Of a DNA stretch of 64,000 nt, positions 1 to 10,329 are shown in pieces. A program made the translations under genes and the position numbers. Source of the stretch: Prorocentrum cordatum (taxonomy: Eukaryota; Sar; Dinophyceae; Prorocentrales; Prorocentraceae); assembly GCA_963575745.1 (NCBI GenBank), contig CAUYUJ010019882.1, positions 669,159-733,158 of the forward strand, written 5' to 3'. Positions within the stretch are counted from its first letter, which is position 1; the number at the start of each line of letters is the position of its first letter. The notes beneath the pieces are model-generated. The model was not told the origin of the DNA. It did not search any database and was given only the letters and a program-made list of their open reading frames with translations.

Positions 1-150
1 CCCTCCCCCGCCTCCCTCCTCCTCCTCTCCTCCTCCTCCTCCTCCTCCTCTCCTCCTCCTCCTCCTCCTCCTCCTCCCTCCTCCTCCTCCTCCTCCCCAT
101 CCCTCCCCTCCCCCCTCCCCCCCCCCCTCCCCTCCCCTCCCCTCCCTCCC
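1..150. repeat. CT-rich microsatellite tract
   Basis: Nearly pure pyrimidine on the plus strand, mostly CCT triplets. It resembles the intron-like and spacer tracts seen throughout the window. No coding signal. Confidence 0.9.
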
Positions 151-549
151 TCTGCTGCTCAGGCTCGAGATGTCACCCTCGCCTCACTCCCCGAGCTCGT
201 GTGGCAGCGGCGCGCCCAGGAGCGAAGGCAACAAGGGGGAGGGCCTTCCCAAAGGCGCAGAAGGCCCCCGGCCTTATGCGAAGATTTCGAAAACGCCTGA
301 AAACCTCTGAACTCGAACCCGAAACTCCCAAACCTCCCCAAACGAGCCTCGAACCCGAATGACTCGGTCAGCGTGAAAGAAGCGGGTCCTGCGGGAAACG
401 GGTCCTGGACTCGGCGGCCTTCCACGAGCACCGATTTGTCATCCCTAATCGTTTTCTGAAAAACAACAAAATTACGAAAAACCGTCCCGTTTCCCTCAAG
501 ACCCGTGTCCCGTTTCCTTGGGCACCCCGCGGCTGGAGTGATGGGCCGC
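151..549. other. Non-coding stretch, nothing recognised
   Basis: Mixed-composition DNA with short degenerate AAACCTC/GAACCCGAA motifs. Similar GAACCC-rich text recurs near 62980-63180. The open frames are short and show no protein-like features. Confidence 0.5.
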
Positions 550-690
550 GTTTCCACCACCACTACCATAGGTAGGAGCGTGAGCAGGAGGAGCAGGAGG
601 AGGAGGAGGAGGAGGAGGAGGAGGAGGAGGAGGAGGACCTCCCCATCCTCCCTTCTCCCCCGTCCTACCTATGGCAATGGTGGTGGAAAC
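550..690. repeat. Foldback hairpin with GGA core
   Basis: Two 28-bp arms (550-577 and 663-690) are inverted copies of each other with 2 mismatches; each begins or ends with GTTTCCACCACCA or its complement. They enclose a (GGA)n tract and a short CCTCC-rich segment that could pair with it. No flanking target duplication is visible. Confidence 0.8.
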
Positions 691-1087
691 TTTTGGCGTG
701 CCGTCGAATGAGGCAGCCCGACCGCCCTCCGGCGCGCAGATCACCCGGGCCGCGACGCCGCCAGGGGCACGTAGCGGACTCGGGTTCCGCTGGAGGGAAA
801 GACAGAAGGGGACCATTACACGTCGTTTGGAAGAAGTGGGCGGAAACATGACGAGGGAAGAGGAAAGACTAATCCACTCTTGAAGTAGTAGGGCGCCTCA
901 AGTAGATTGGGACTTGGGCATCCCAAAATACCTACTTTCAACGACCGACAGGTACCAGAACTGAGCTAGCACAGGCTGGCGGGGGAAACGTGGATAATTC
1001 CCCCTCCATTCTGGGGTTCGGGTGCCATCCTGGCTCTCTCTCTCTCTCTGTCTCTCTCTCTCTCTCTCTATCCGAGGGCTCCCAACA

Positions 1088-1114
1088 TCGCGCTTCGCGC
1101 TGCGCGAAGCGCGA
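1088..1114. repeat. Perfect 12-bp-arm hairpin
   Basis: TCGCGCTTCGCG and its exact reverse complement are separated by 3 nt. The same GCGAAGCGCG core recurs at 1185-1210 and 5555-5570, suggesting a short dispersed palindrome family. Confidence 0.8.
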
Positions 1115-1430
1115 ATAACTTCGCGCTCTAGCGCCGCCTCCCAGGGGAGAAGAGGAGAATGAGGAGGAATCAGAGCCGAACCGCGAAGCGCGAACAACTT
1201 CGCGCTCTCGAGGGCGCCCTTGCTCTCTCTCTCTCTGCTGGTCTGTGCTGTTTCTGTTTCCTGGAAGTGCCCAGTCTATCGGTCCCCATTCGGCAACGGG
1301 CAGTATCGCCAGGACTCCCGAAGCTGGCCGCCAACGGCGCCCGACAGAGAGCCATGGAGGGGAAGGAAACGGGGACCACGACCACGACTCAACGGGGAAC
1401 ATCAGCGCCGATGTTGGTCACCGTCCATCC

Positions 1431-1629
1431 CCAGGGGAACAAAAAGTGACATAAACATAAAAACTCTGAGGTCCGCGCGGATTTCTCGGATCGGCGCTGG
1501 ACCCCCTCCCTGGCGCGCGGAGCGCGCCAGGGGCGGCGCCGGAGGCGCCGCTGGGGGGCCCCAGCGCCGATCCGAGAAATCCGCGCGGAGCTCCAAGTTT
1601 TTATGTTTATGTCATTGTTCGTTCCCCTA
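1431..1629. mobile_element. hAT-like foldback MITE
   Basis: A non-autonomous element of about 199 bp. The termini are (C)CAGGGGAAC on the left and GTTCCCCTA on the right, so the ends read CAGGGG/TAGGGG as in hAT transposons. The inverted arms extend about 80 bp each, including GACATAAACATAAAAACT at 1448 and its complement at 1595-1613, around a GGCGCGCGGAGCGCGCC centre. An 8-bp direct repeat GTCCATCC flanks it (1423-1430 and 1630-1637). The homologous repeat at 60.57 kb has a single GTCCATCT and no insertion, i.e. an empty site. It encodes no protein, so a transposase would have to act in trans. Confidence 0.85.
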
Positions 1630-1640
1630 GTCCATCCTGG

Positions 1641-2289
1641 TCAGCGTAAATTCGTGTATCATCCTCGCGAACTGTGGTGGTTGGGGCATGGACAACATCT
1701 GGCCTTTGGAGGGCCTCTGGAGGTCAAGCCTTTCATCCATGCCGTACCCCCGCGAGCGGCCACATCGAGGAACAGTGACGACGCTCGAAGGTTCACAAGG
1801 ATTGCTTAGGTCGACGCTGAACTCCCTCAGTCGGGCGCTGCCAAAAGAAAATGGCCTTGGCTCAAGGAGGGCCCAGCGTTTCCACGGAAGCCCAAATGGC
1901 CCCCATGCGTAGCACCCGCTGCGAAGCCGAGGACCCAACAGACACCCGGCCGCTCCGATTTGTTCGATGCGTGGGCTCTGGAATTCTGGACCACCTCCCC
2001 ACGTCCAAGAATGGTTTTTGACAGTCCCGAGGCCAGGCGAGGGCCCCTGGAGGCCGAAAACAAGCAAACGGCGCGAGGAGCCAGAGGCAGCCTGGGCTGG
2101 GGCCACTGCCACCAGCCTCCGATCCAGGGTGGATGTGCGATGGCGCCGCTCCTCGCGCGCGAAGCGCGTCAGGAGCGGCGCCAAGGCCGGCTTTAGGATG
2201 CAGGGTTGAGGGCCCACTGGCCCTGTGGACGCGTCCCGCCCAGCCAGTGGCGAGGGACGAGCCCCTGTCGAGCCCACAGGTAACACTCA
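1641..2289. other. Non-coding stretch with a GC hairpin
   Basis: No gene supported. A perfect 12-bp-arm hairpin (GGCGCCGCTCCT at 2142-2153, complement at 2171-2182) has the GCGCGAAGCGCG-type palindrome in its loop. Confidence 0.6.
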
Positions 2290-2540
2290 GGCCGGCGCCA
2301 GCGCTGCGCCTGGGAAGCGCCCGCAGGCGCCTTGGAGCGCCCGCGGGCGCCTAGGAGTGCCTCGGAACGCTTGGGGAGCGCGTGGGAACACCCGCGAGCG
2401 CCCGGGAGCGCTCGGGGGCGCCTGGGAAGCGCCTGGGCGCCGGGGAACGCTTCGGAGCTCCTGGGGAGCGCCTGGGAGCGCCTGGGAAGCGCCTGGGGGC
2501 GCCTTGGAAGCCCCAAGGAGCGCCTGGGGGCGCTTAGTCT
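2290..2540. repeat. Minisatellite, GCGCCTGGGA-type unit
   Basis: Degenerate tandem units of about 10-20 bp related to GCGCCTGGGA. Open frames through it are Arg/Gly/Ala-rich artefacts. Confidence 0.8.
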
Positions 2541-2559
2541 CCCGCTCCCCCTCCGCCTC

Positions 2560-3760
2560 CCTTTCTCTTCTTCCGGCCGACCGTGCCCCGCCCTTCCCCC
2601 CGTGCCCCCCCCCTTGTGCCGACCGACCGTGCTCCCCCACCCGCTGTCCGACCGTGGTCCACCCCCCCGCTGTCCGACTGTGGGCCCCCCGACCCCCCCG
2701 CCCCTGTCCCCTCATTGCAATCGGTCGTGTCCCCCCCTCTACCCCCGTAGGCCGCCTCCCTTTCTTCGACCGACCGTGCCCCCCCCGCTGCCCCCCCGCT
2801 GCCCCCCCCCTCTTTCCCCCGTGGCCCCCCTTTTCCTGATTCCGATCGGCCGTGCTCCCCCTGCTGCAAGACCGAGACCGTGGCTCCCCGATCCCCTCCC
2901 GCCACGTTCCCCCCCACCCCCTCTCCGCCCCATGAACCTCCTCCCTTTGCTCCGACTGACCGTACCTCCCACCCCGCTGCCCGACCGTGCTCCTTCGCTC
3001 CCCTCATCCCGCCCTTGTCTCCTTATTCCGACCGACTGTGGCCCCCGGTGCCCCCGTGCCCCCCGCATTTACCTCCAACCGACCGCGCCCCCCCCGCTGC
3101 CCACCCGCACCCGATTCGGCACACCCCTCACACGCTTCGTGGCCTCACAGGGAGCTCCACTGGAAGCCCCAGTGGCACAGTCCGATTCGGCACCCCCCAT
3201 CACACGCTTCGTGGCCCCATAGGCGACCGTGGCCCCCGTTCCCATCCCACCGCTCTTGTCCTCCCATTCCGACCAGCCGTGCCTCCCCATCACTCCCCGC
3301 GTGGCCCTGCCCTCGCTCTGACCGACCGGGCCCGCCGGCCGTGCCCCCCTCCCTTCTGCCCGACTGTGGCCCCCCGGCTCCCCCCTCCGCCCCCCTTCCT
3401 TTCCTTCCGACCGACCGTGCCCCCTCCACCCCCCCCCTCCTGTATTCCAACCGGCCGCGCCCCCCGCCCTCCCGCACCCCCTTCCCTGTCCCCGCCAAAC
3501 GTGCCCCCTCCCCCCCCCCTCCTGGCCGTGCGTTCCAGCCCGCCCCGCCCCGCCCCACGCCCTTCATCATTCCGACCGACCGTGCCCCCCCCTCTTTATT
3601 CCGACCGACGTGCTCCCCCCCCCGCTGCCCGATCCCCCTCCGCTCCCCTCACCTTATTCCCACCGACTGCGCCCCCCCCCCCGCTCCCCGTGGAACCCCC
3701 CTTTTTCCGACCGACCGCGCCCCCACCCGCTTCCCCTCGTGGCCCCCCGCCAAGACGGCC
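2560..3760. repeat. C-rich minisatellite, CCGACCGACCGTGCCCC unit
   Basis: Irregular tandem repeats built on TTCCGACCGACCGTGCCCCC. An imperfect duplication at 3113-3225 shares GATTCGGCAC and CACACGCTTCGTGGCC. The strand bias (C on plus) leaves long Pro-rich frames that I do not consider genes. Confidence 0.8.
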
Positions 3761-4935
3761 CCAAGAGGCCCCCAAGAGAGCCCGAGGGCGGCCGAAGCCT
3801 TCCGAGATACCCGAGGACAGCCCAAAAGAGCCCCAGAATGAGCTGGCACTATTCTTTAAAAAGAGGACCCCCAGGAAGCCCCAGAGACACCAAACAACAA
3901 AGGCACTAAAAAGCACGCCATTGAAACATCGCAAACTTCCCCGTCAAACTGAGAATGCCTGCGAATCGAAACCGCGCGCGCTGCACTAACACAGCCATGT
4001 CGCAACTGGCTGCTCCCTCGTTATGGTCACTCGCCGGCCTGTCGCAGCACTCGCGCGCTTACACAAAACTGCTAGAGATTGGCGCCATCGCCATCTCCAA
4101 TGGCCCCGCATCCGTGATTGCATGATCCTTGGCACACGTGCCCCCTGTTTACTCATAGGCTCTTAATTCTCAGGGCCTACCTTGGCGCGCGCGCGCTGGC
4201 TGCGATCCCCCCCCATCGAGACTGTTCGGGGGGATCGCTGCCCGAGCCGCGCGCGCCTCGAACATTGCGCCTCCAGCCCCCGGCCGCCCAGAGTAGAGCC
4301 AATCGAGGTTTCGGGCTTCTCCCCCTGCCCCGCCCTCATGAGCAGGCGGCAAGGGGCGCGCGCGGCAGACGAGGTGCTCACGGGAGCCCCCGAGGCCTCG
4401 CACCCGGGAAAAAGACGTGGTGAGTGTGCAGGCCTTGCGCACCATTCACTGGTCGGTGACCCACCCCGCCCTACCCCGGGGGGCTTTCGAGTGGTGCGCG
4501 CAAGCGCTGTAGCGCAGCGCGCAGACCGACGCGGCCGTGGCAATGCGCATCCATGTGAGCATGCGCGCAAGGCGCCTGGCGCACCTTCGGCGTCGAGTTT
4601 CGCCGTTGGGCTGCCGCTGGCGCAACACATCCACGGGGTTCCGGATTTGCCTCCGGAATTGAATTGCGGCGCTGGGCTGCCGCTGGCGCAGCAATCCCAT
4701 GGGCTCCCACTGCCCTTCGGCGTGTGGCTGCACCCTGGGGCCCCTCGCTGGCGGCGATGCGGTTCGCCCTCGAAGTTGGGTTTCGCCGTTGGTGTCGCCC
4801 CCGCTGAAGCGATTGCATTCGTCGACGCAGCCGCCCTCGGCGCGACCTTCGAACGGCTGGAGGGGGAGCGCGAGGGGGTGGGTCTGGCACCCACCTCGCT
4901 GCGACAGCGCCTGCATGGCGGGGCCCGTGGGAGGA
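3761..4935. other. Non-coding, small tandem duplications
   Basis: No gene supported. CCAAGAGGCCCC-type units occur near 3760-3790, and a duplicated GGGCTGCCGCTGGCGCA block at 4609 and 4675. Confidence 0.5.
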
Positions 4936-5530
4936 CCCTGAGAATGTCTTGGGATCCCTGACAGCGCTGGGGCGGCCTTTGAAAGCTTTGCGAGCGTTGG
5001 GACTCCCAATGCTTCCCTGGTGCTCCCAATTTGGAACACCAGGGAAGGCCCTTGGAAGGCATCAGGGAGCCTTGCGAACGCTGGGGGGCGCCCTGGGAAC
5101 GCATTGAGGAGGAGGAGGAGGAGGAGGAGGAGGAGGAGGAGGAGGAGGAGGAGGAGGAGGAGGAGGAAGGATGCGCCAGGAGCACCCTGAGAAGCTCCGG
5201 AACGCCCAGGAATGCTGGGCTCCCTGGGAGCGCCTGGGGCTGCGTCGGGAGCGCCCTGCGAGGAACCTGGGAGGGCCCTGAAACGCGAAGTCTGGGGAAC
5301 GCCTTGGGATCGATCGCCCTGGAAGGTTCTGGGAGCGCCCTGCGGAGCCTTGGAAACGCATGGCACGGCCCTGGGAAGGCCCTGAGGCGACTTAGAACCG
5401 CTCAGGAACGCCCTGCGAATGCCCTGGGGGGCCTGGGAGCACCCAGAAGGCCCGAGAAGCACGTGGATGGGCCCTTGAAGGCCCTGAGACTTCTCGGAAG
5501 CGCCCTGGAAAGCCCTCGAAACATCCTGGG
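4936..5530. repeat. GCCCTGGGA minisatellite with (GGA)n
   Basis: Degenerate tandem GCCCTGGGAACGC-type units on both sides of a pure GGA run (about 5106-5167). The Glu-run frame on plus and Leu/Pro-run frames on minus are by-products. Confidence 0.8.
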
Positions 5531-6463
5531 GCCAGCGATGCTTCTATCTTCACACGCGAAGCGCGCTCCGAGAAGGCCCAGGGGCCGCTGTAAGCGTATT
5601 TTCACGCGCGTGGCAGCCCCAGGGGAGGTCGGGGAAGCCGCTTGCTGCGGCTGAAGGTTTGAAATTCTCTCCGTTTGTCTGAACCGCCCCCGGGGGTACC
5701 GCGCGGCGGGCGAATTCCACCTCAGCGCTACGCGCTTCGTGGGCGCCACGTACGTGGAATTTGGCTTTGCTCGCTGATCGCTCAGCCAGGCGCCGCGGGC
5801 GTCGAGGTTGCAGCGCCCTCGGCTTGCAGTTTAGGGTCTAGGGCTTAGGGGCGGCGCCAGGGGCGCCGCCAGAGGGCCTGGAACTGACCGAAGAAGTCTG
5901 CGCGGACGTCCGGAAGAGGCGCGAATCATTAATTTTCAATGGGTTTCTGACGGTTCTTGGCCGTTTCGCGTTTGCGGTTTTCCGACGCTCCAAGACGGCC
6001 CATGAGGCCCCCAAGGTCGCCCCAAGACGGCCCCAGAGGCCCCAGAGAGGGCCCCAAGACGGCCCAAGAGTGTCATCGTCTGCTCTTCGGAGCCAATGGG
6101 GGGGGGCTCATACAGTGGAGGCCCATGCCAAGAAACACCCTGCTTGCCTCCTGGGTGCCCTGGGTTTCTTGGGTTTCGATGGTTTTGCTTTGGAAAACGT
6201 GACGTTCCCACACCAAACATCAATGGACGTCCTGGGGTCTCAGGGTTGGGCTTCTCGTGGAAGGTCTCTTGTGGACTGGCCTCCACTGTAGTACGAGAGT
6301 GATGTCGTCATGAGGTTGGCGCAGGATGCGTCCAGGAGTTCCAGAATATGTGGCGGCCCTCTGTTCTGGAGCCTGCGCGGAACAACAGGACATCTTAGAG
6401 ATCCGGGGAATCCTGTATGACTGTCGTGCCGTCTTGCTTATCTGATTACGCTCCTCGATGTAG
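5531..6463. other. Non-coding, CCAAGACGGCCC units
   Basis: No gene supported. Contains CCAAGACGGCCC-type tandem units (5990-6070), also seen at 3750-3790 and 56085-56600, and the palindrome GGCGGCGCCAGGGGCGCCGCC near 5850. Confidence 0.5.
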
Positions 6464-6798
6464 ACCTGCAGGAGGAGGAGGAGGAGGAGGAGGAGGAGGA
6501 GGAGGAGGAGGGAGATTGTGCAGGGAGGAGAAAAAAGGGGGAGGAGGACAGGGAGGAGGAGGAGGAAGAGGAGGAGGAGGAGGAGGAGGAGGGGGAGGAG
6601 GGAGATTGTGCAGGGAGGAGAAAGGGGGAGGAGGACAGGGAGGAGGAGGAAGAGGAGGAGGAGGAGAAGGAGGGTGAGGAGGAGGAGGAGGCGGAGGAGG
6701 AGGGAGGAAAAGGAGCAGGAGCAGGAGGAGGAGGAGGAGCAGGAGCAGGAGGAGGAGGAGGAGCAGGAGCAGGAGCAGGAGCAGGAGGAGGAGGAGGA
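6464..6798. repeat. GGA tract, left border of retrotransposon
   Basis: Almost pure (GGA)n/(GGAGCA)n on plus. It abuts the first base of repeat A1, and the right end of the element at 22437 is again followed by GGAGGAGGA. This suggests integration inside a pre-existing GGA microsatellite. Confidence 0.85.
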
Positions 6799-6928
6799 TT
6801 AGTTGTTCGTCCTAAACGGTTGGACCCCGCCCTCCCCAGTCGGCTTGGGTTTTCCTCTCCCTGCTCCTGCCTCTGCTTGCCCTTCCCTTTCCCTCTCTCC
6901 CGCTCAAGCCTTCGGGGCTCAAAGCCCT
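6799..6928 (+). repeat. Split direct repeat A1 (left end)
   Basis: Begins TTAGTTGTTCGTCCTAAACG and ends AAAGCCCT. It matches A2 at 22011-22140 with 3 substitutions and no gap. It precedes ORF1 and probably contains the promoter or the start of the transcript. Confidence 0.95.
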
Positions 6929-6981
6929 GGAGCCGACTTCAGGAGGTCTGGGCGCCCGCGGCGCCCGGAAGCGTGCGTGCC

Positions 6982-9900
6982 ATGGCTGCCCGGCGCCCCG
7001 CGCTGGCAGGTGCGGCCCGCGGGCTGGCCGCGCTGGTCACCAGCGCCGCCGCCTACGACTGGCGCGGGCCCCTCAGCTCCGCTGTCGCCCGCGCCAGTTG
7101 GGGCCACCCGGCTGCGGCCCAGGAGGCCCCGTTCGGGTACACCGTGCCGTGCTACGACGACTCCGAGTACGGCACGGAGATCGGCGAGCCCGAGGAGGAG
7201 GGTGGAGATGCAGGCAGCCCCCAGGCGCCGCCCGACAGTGGGCCACCGGGAGCGCCGCCCCCGCCCCCAGCCCAGGCCGCCGGAGGAGTCGACAACAGCA
7301 GCGACCCCCCCAAGGACCCGGGCAGCGAGGAGTCTTGGGTGGGCGGCTGGGGTGTCTGGGCGCTGGGATTGAAGCCCCTACGTGCGGGCACCTGGGCCTG
7401 GCGCCTGAGTGGCATGGGCGGAGTCGCCTACGAGAAGCTCGACAGTCTTGGGAGTGCCTTCTCCACCCATGCCGAGACGGGCTGGCTGACCAAGGATGGT
7501 GGGTGGTTCTTCTATGCTCTCGAGAAGCTGGGCCTGACGGTCTTCGGGGCCGCTTGGCCTGCCGTGGCATGGACGTTCATCCTCTTGGCTTTCCTGGCAG
7601 TGCTGGCTTTCCTCACTCACATCTGTCGTACCCTGCTGGCCCCATGCGCAGCCGCCCTCTGGCTGATCGGTCTACTGGCGCGGTGCACTAAGTGCCGCCG
7701 GCGAGAGCCTGGCGATGCAGCTGCCGAAAGGTACCTGCCGCCGGCTCCGCCTGCCCTCACCCAGATCAATTGGATGGGGCCAGAGACCGGACCAGCCACG
7801 ACCACGGAGTACTACAGCAAGAAGGTGAAGGGTCGTGGGACTGGGAGGCGGCCTAACGATGTGCTGATCAAGATCGACGACCACGTGGCCCGGCTGAAGA
7901 TCGACCTTTCGGAGCCCAAGCGGATCGACCGGAAGGGACTCTGGGTAGACTACCTGGGCGTGAAGGGGGCCAGCTCACGCGCACTCCGTCAGAAACTGGA
8001 GTCGCTCGAGGGCCGTTCCATTCACCTGTGTCGCAACCTGGCCTGTAGAGATCAACCTGGAGAAGTTCATTGTAAAGAGTACGCTGCCTTGGACTCCGAG
8101 GCGATCGTGGACATCGGCTCCCACGCCAGGTTCACCTCCTGCCGGGGCGTCTTCTTGCTCTGGCGGACCGTCGCCGACCTGGGGAGAGCCATCTGGAAAG
8201 TGATCGTGTTCCTTTACTGCATCCTTTCCTGCGGTTGCTCCTTCTGCTGCCGGCGACGCCGCCGTCGCAAGACAGGCGCTGCGGAGCCAGGCGTTGCAGG
8301 GAGCATCGCAGAAGTTTTGGATCAGGAGTCAGAGTCGGAGGTGGAGGCCGAGGACAGGCCATGTGAAGCTGTTCGGGTGGGTATCGTTCTACGTGGCGGC
8401 GCTCGCCCCTTGGCACCCGACGGTTGCAGGGACGCCGCGGAGGCAGAGCCGACCACCCTGCTCTTCGAAGACGGGCAGGCTTCAGACCTCCCGCCACCCA
8501 GCGACGGGCGGAATTCGTTCGCCCATCTCTGCGCACATCATGCCCAGGTTTACCGAGCATCTCGATATCGTGACAAATGCTCGCAAGTGACTTGTTACCG
8601 CCAGGCAGTTGGCAACGCAGAGGGCGTACCACTATGTCTTCTTCATCTGGGTGGAGAAGCAGGTCGAGCAGTGCAGGCAGCTGCAGCCGCCCCGGGCCGC
8701 GGATTCCTCTCGAGCTTGGGCTTGCGGCGTCGGACGGTTCGCAGCCGCAGCCCACGGGCGCGCGAGCAGGGCGTCCCAGTCAACGCAGCTCCCCCCGCAG
8801 ACGGAGTACGGGGACCGGAGGGCCATCGCGGACACGCAGCCCTTGGGCAGCACCGACGAGAGGCATCAGCTTCGCCGCGAGGTCCGCCTGTTGGTGTCAG
8901 GTTCGAAGCGCCGCCTTCTCCGAGGGTGCCCCTCCCGCGAGACGCCAGCCCCGCCCCCGACGAGGAGATTGAGCAGGGTGACCCTCTCGTACTGCGTGTG
9001 CGAGTCCACTGGGCCGCCGGCCCACAATGGGTTATCTTCTTGGGGAAGTCCCGTCCAGGGGGAGGGCCCACCGGAGATGGCAGCACGACTGTAGTAGACG
9101 CGGAGGAGCCGCACTGCAAAGACTACTCGGCGGAAGGCCAGGAGAACGTCTGCTTCACCCTCAAGACCGCGGGGATCGAGTACGCCCCCGTCGCCAGCGA
9201 CCAGGGCAGGCTCCCCGCAGGCTACCTGGAGGAGCTCTTGTATCACCCACCACTCGGGGCCGAGGAGATGGGGATCGGTGTGCACGGCGTCGTCGTGAGC
9301 AGCACCCTGTGGGAGAAGCTACGTCCTTGGAACGGGGTCCCCGTCGGCGGGAAGACCAAGCGTATCGGCCGCCCTCAGTGGGCTCAGCTTCGGGCCCGCG
9401 GGGACTTGCTCGTGTACCGGCATCCAGCGGGCACCTCAGGTGATGCCCCCGGAGTACCGCAGCCCACCTCCGACGAGCTGGACGCGCAGCTCAAGAAGCA
9501 TTGGGCGAGGCTTGATCGCAGCAGTTCCCCCAAGCCCCCATTCGGCGTCGGGTGGGGCTTGGGCGAGGAGGGTGGTCTGGCCTCCTCAGCCCCTCGGCGC
9601 TCTTCACGCAGCCCAGCGGGGAAGGACCACGAAGAGGAGAACACCGGGGAGGCCATGCTGGGGCTGTACCTCGCCGCTCACGAAGAAGGATCGGACGACG
9701 CCTCCGCGCTGCAGAGCGTGGCGGCAGGATACGACGAGGACATCACCGTGGTCTTGGAGCATCTCATCAAGTACACCAAGCGTCTCATGCGCAGCAGCGG
9801 GACCGAGGAACGGACAAAGTACCAGGCGCACATCGACAGGTGGGAAAGAAAGTTGGAGCGGGTTCGAGCCGAAAAAGATGAAGGGGTGAACCCACCCCTC

Positions 9901-10329
9901 GCTAGTGGCCTCTTGAAGCTAGATACCGAGCGCAAGCCCGATGCCAGCCAAGAGCCCAGCCCACCTGGAGTTCCCCCTGGGCTGGACGCCGCCATGAGCG
10001 CTCCGCCATTGCCGCCGCCGGCTACCCCGCCTGGCGTGCGCGTGCCGGGAGCGACTCGTTTGTCTCCGCCAGGTTTGATGCCCGGCCTTGTACCGAATCT
10101 CGGCAGATGTTCACTAACAGGAGCGCTTATGGCCACGGAGGACTGGTTAAAACCCCGGGGCAGCCAGACCGTAGGTACGCCGCAGGAGCCGGAGAAGGTG
10201 AACCCTCAGCCGCTTTCTCCACCTACGCGCAAGTCCTCCAGAACGGTCAAGAACAGCAGCACCTGGACAACATGCGGCTGCTGCAGGCGGTGGACAGCCT
10301 CCGCAGGTCCGGCGAGGAAGAGAAAGTAG
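6982..10329 (+). CDS. Retrotransposon ORF1, membrane/Cys-rich protein
   Basis: 1115 residues from the first ATG (6982); the frame is open upstream into repeat A1 but without an ATG. The N-terminal part is Ala/Pro-rich with acidic patches. Residues about 175-240 (nt 7505-7700) form one or two hydrophobic membrane segments followed by a basic CTKCRRR stretch, and a second hydrophobic Cys-rich segment (FLYCILSCGCSFCC) lies near 8210-8250. Spaced Cys/His groups occur at 8030-8070 and 8520-8650 (AHLCAHHAQ...CYRQA...CLLHL). The last 220 bp overlap ORF2 in another frame. I recognise no named domain. Its position ahead of the Gag-like ORF suggests a structural or membrane-targeting role (inference); such a protein is not standard in DIRS elements. 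Confidence 0.75.
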   Translation: MAARRPALAGAARGLAALVTSAAAYDWRGPLSSAVARASWGHPAAAQEAPFGYTVPCYDDSEYGTEIGEPEEEGGDAGSPQAPPDSGPPGAPPPPPAQAAGGVDNSSDPPKDPGSEESWVGGWGVWALGLKPLRAGTWAWRLSGMGGVAYEKLDSLGSAFSTHAETGWLTKDGGWFFYALEKLGLTVFGAAWPAVAWTFILLAFLAVLAFLTHICRTLLAPCAAALWLIGLLARCTKCRRREPGDAAAERYLPPAPPALTQINWMGPETGPATTTEYYSKKVKGRGTGRRPNDVLIKIDDHVARLKIDLSEPKRIDRKGLWVDYLGVKGASSRALRQKLESLEGRSIHLCRNLACRDQPGEVHCKEYAALDSEAIVDIGSHARFTSCRGVFLLWRTVADLGRAIWKVIVFLYCILSCGCSFCCRRRRRRKTGAAEPGVAGSIAEVLDQESESEVEAEDRPCEAVRVGIVLRGGARPLAPDGCRDAAEAEPTTLLFEDGQASDLPPPSDGRNSFAHLCAHHAQVYRASRYRDKCSQVTCYRQAVGNAEGVPLCLLHLGGEAGRAVQAAAAAPGRGFLSSLGLRRRTVRSRSPRAREQGVPVNAAPPADGVRGPEGHRGHAALGQHRREASASPRGPPVGVRFEAPPSPRVPLPRDASPAPDEEIEQGDPLVLRVRVHWAAGPQWVIFLGKSRPGGGPTGDGSTTVVDAEEPHCKDYSAEGQENVCFTLKTAGIEYAPVASDQGRLPAGYLEELLYHPPLGAEEMGIGVHGVVVSSTLWEKLRPWNGVPVGGKTKRIGRPQWAQLRARGDLLVYRHPAGTSGDAPGVPQPTSDELDAQLKKHWARLDRSSSPKPPFGVGWGLGEEGGLASSAPRRSSRSPAGKDHEEENTGEAMLGLYLAAHEEGSDDASALQSVAAGYDEDITVVLEHLIKYTKRLMRSSGTEERTKYQAHIDRWERKLERVRAEKDEGVNPPLASGLLKLDTERKPDASQEPSPPGVPPGLDAAMSAPPLPPPATPPGVRVPGATRLSPPGLMPGLVPNLGRCSLTGALMATEDWLKPRGSQTVGTPQEPEKVNPQPLSPPTRKSSRTVKNSSTWTTCGCCRRWTASAGPARKRK

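Larger units (their letters stand above)
963..1640 (+). repeat. Dispersed repeat, copy 1 (interrupted)
   Basis: Collinear with 60318-60600. Shared anchors include CACAGGCTGGCGGGGG near 970, GCAACGGCGCCCGAC-like text near 1330 and TTGGTCACCGTCCATC near 1414. Relative to the 60-kb copy it carries about 190 bp of CT-rich/hairpin DNA (about 1043-1235) and the foldback transposon at 1431-1629. Not coding. Confidence 0.75.

Noticed and set aside
2225-3989. Pro/Arg-rich ORFs of up to 369 codons
   Set aside because: They follow C-rich minisatellites, with several frames open at once.
5831-5855. Interstitial telomere repeat (TTTAGGGTCTAGGGCTTAGGGG)-like text
   Set aside because: Only three degenerate TAGGG words; too short to support.
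6820-6981. N-terminal extension of ORF1 into repeat A1
   Set aside because: The first codon there is TTG; the first ATG is at 6982 and the upstream part lies in the repeat.
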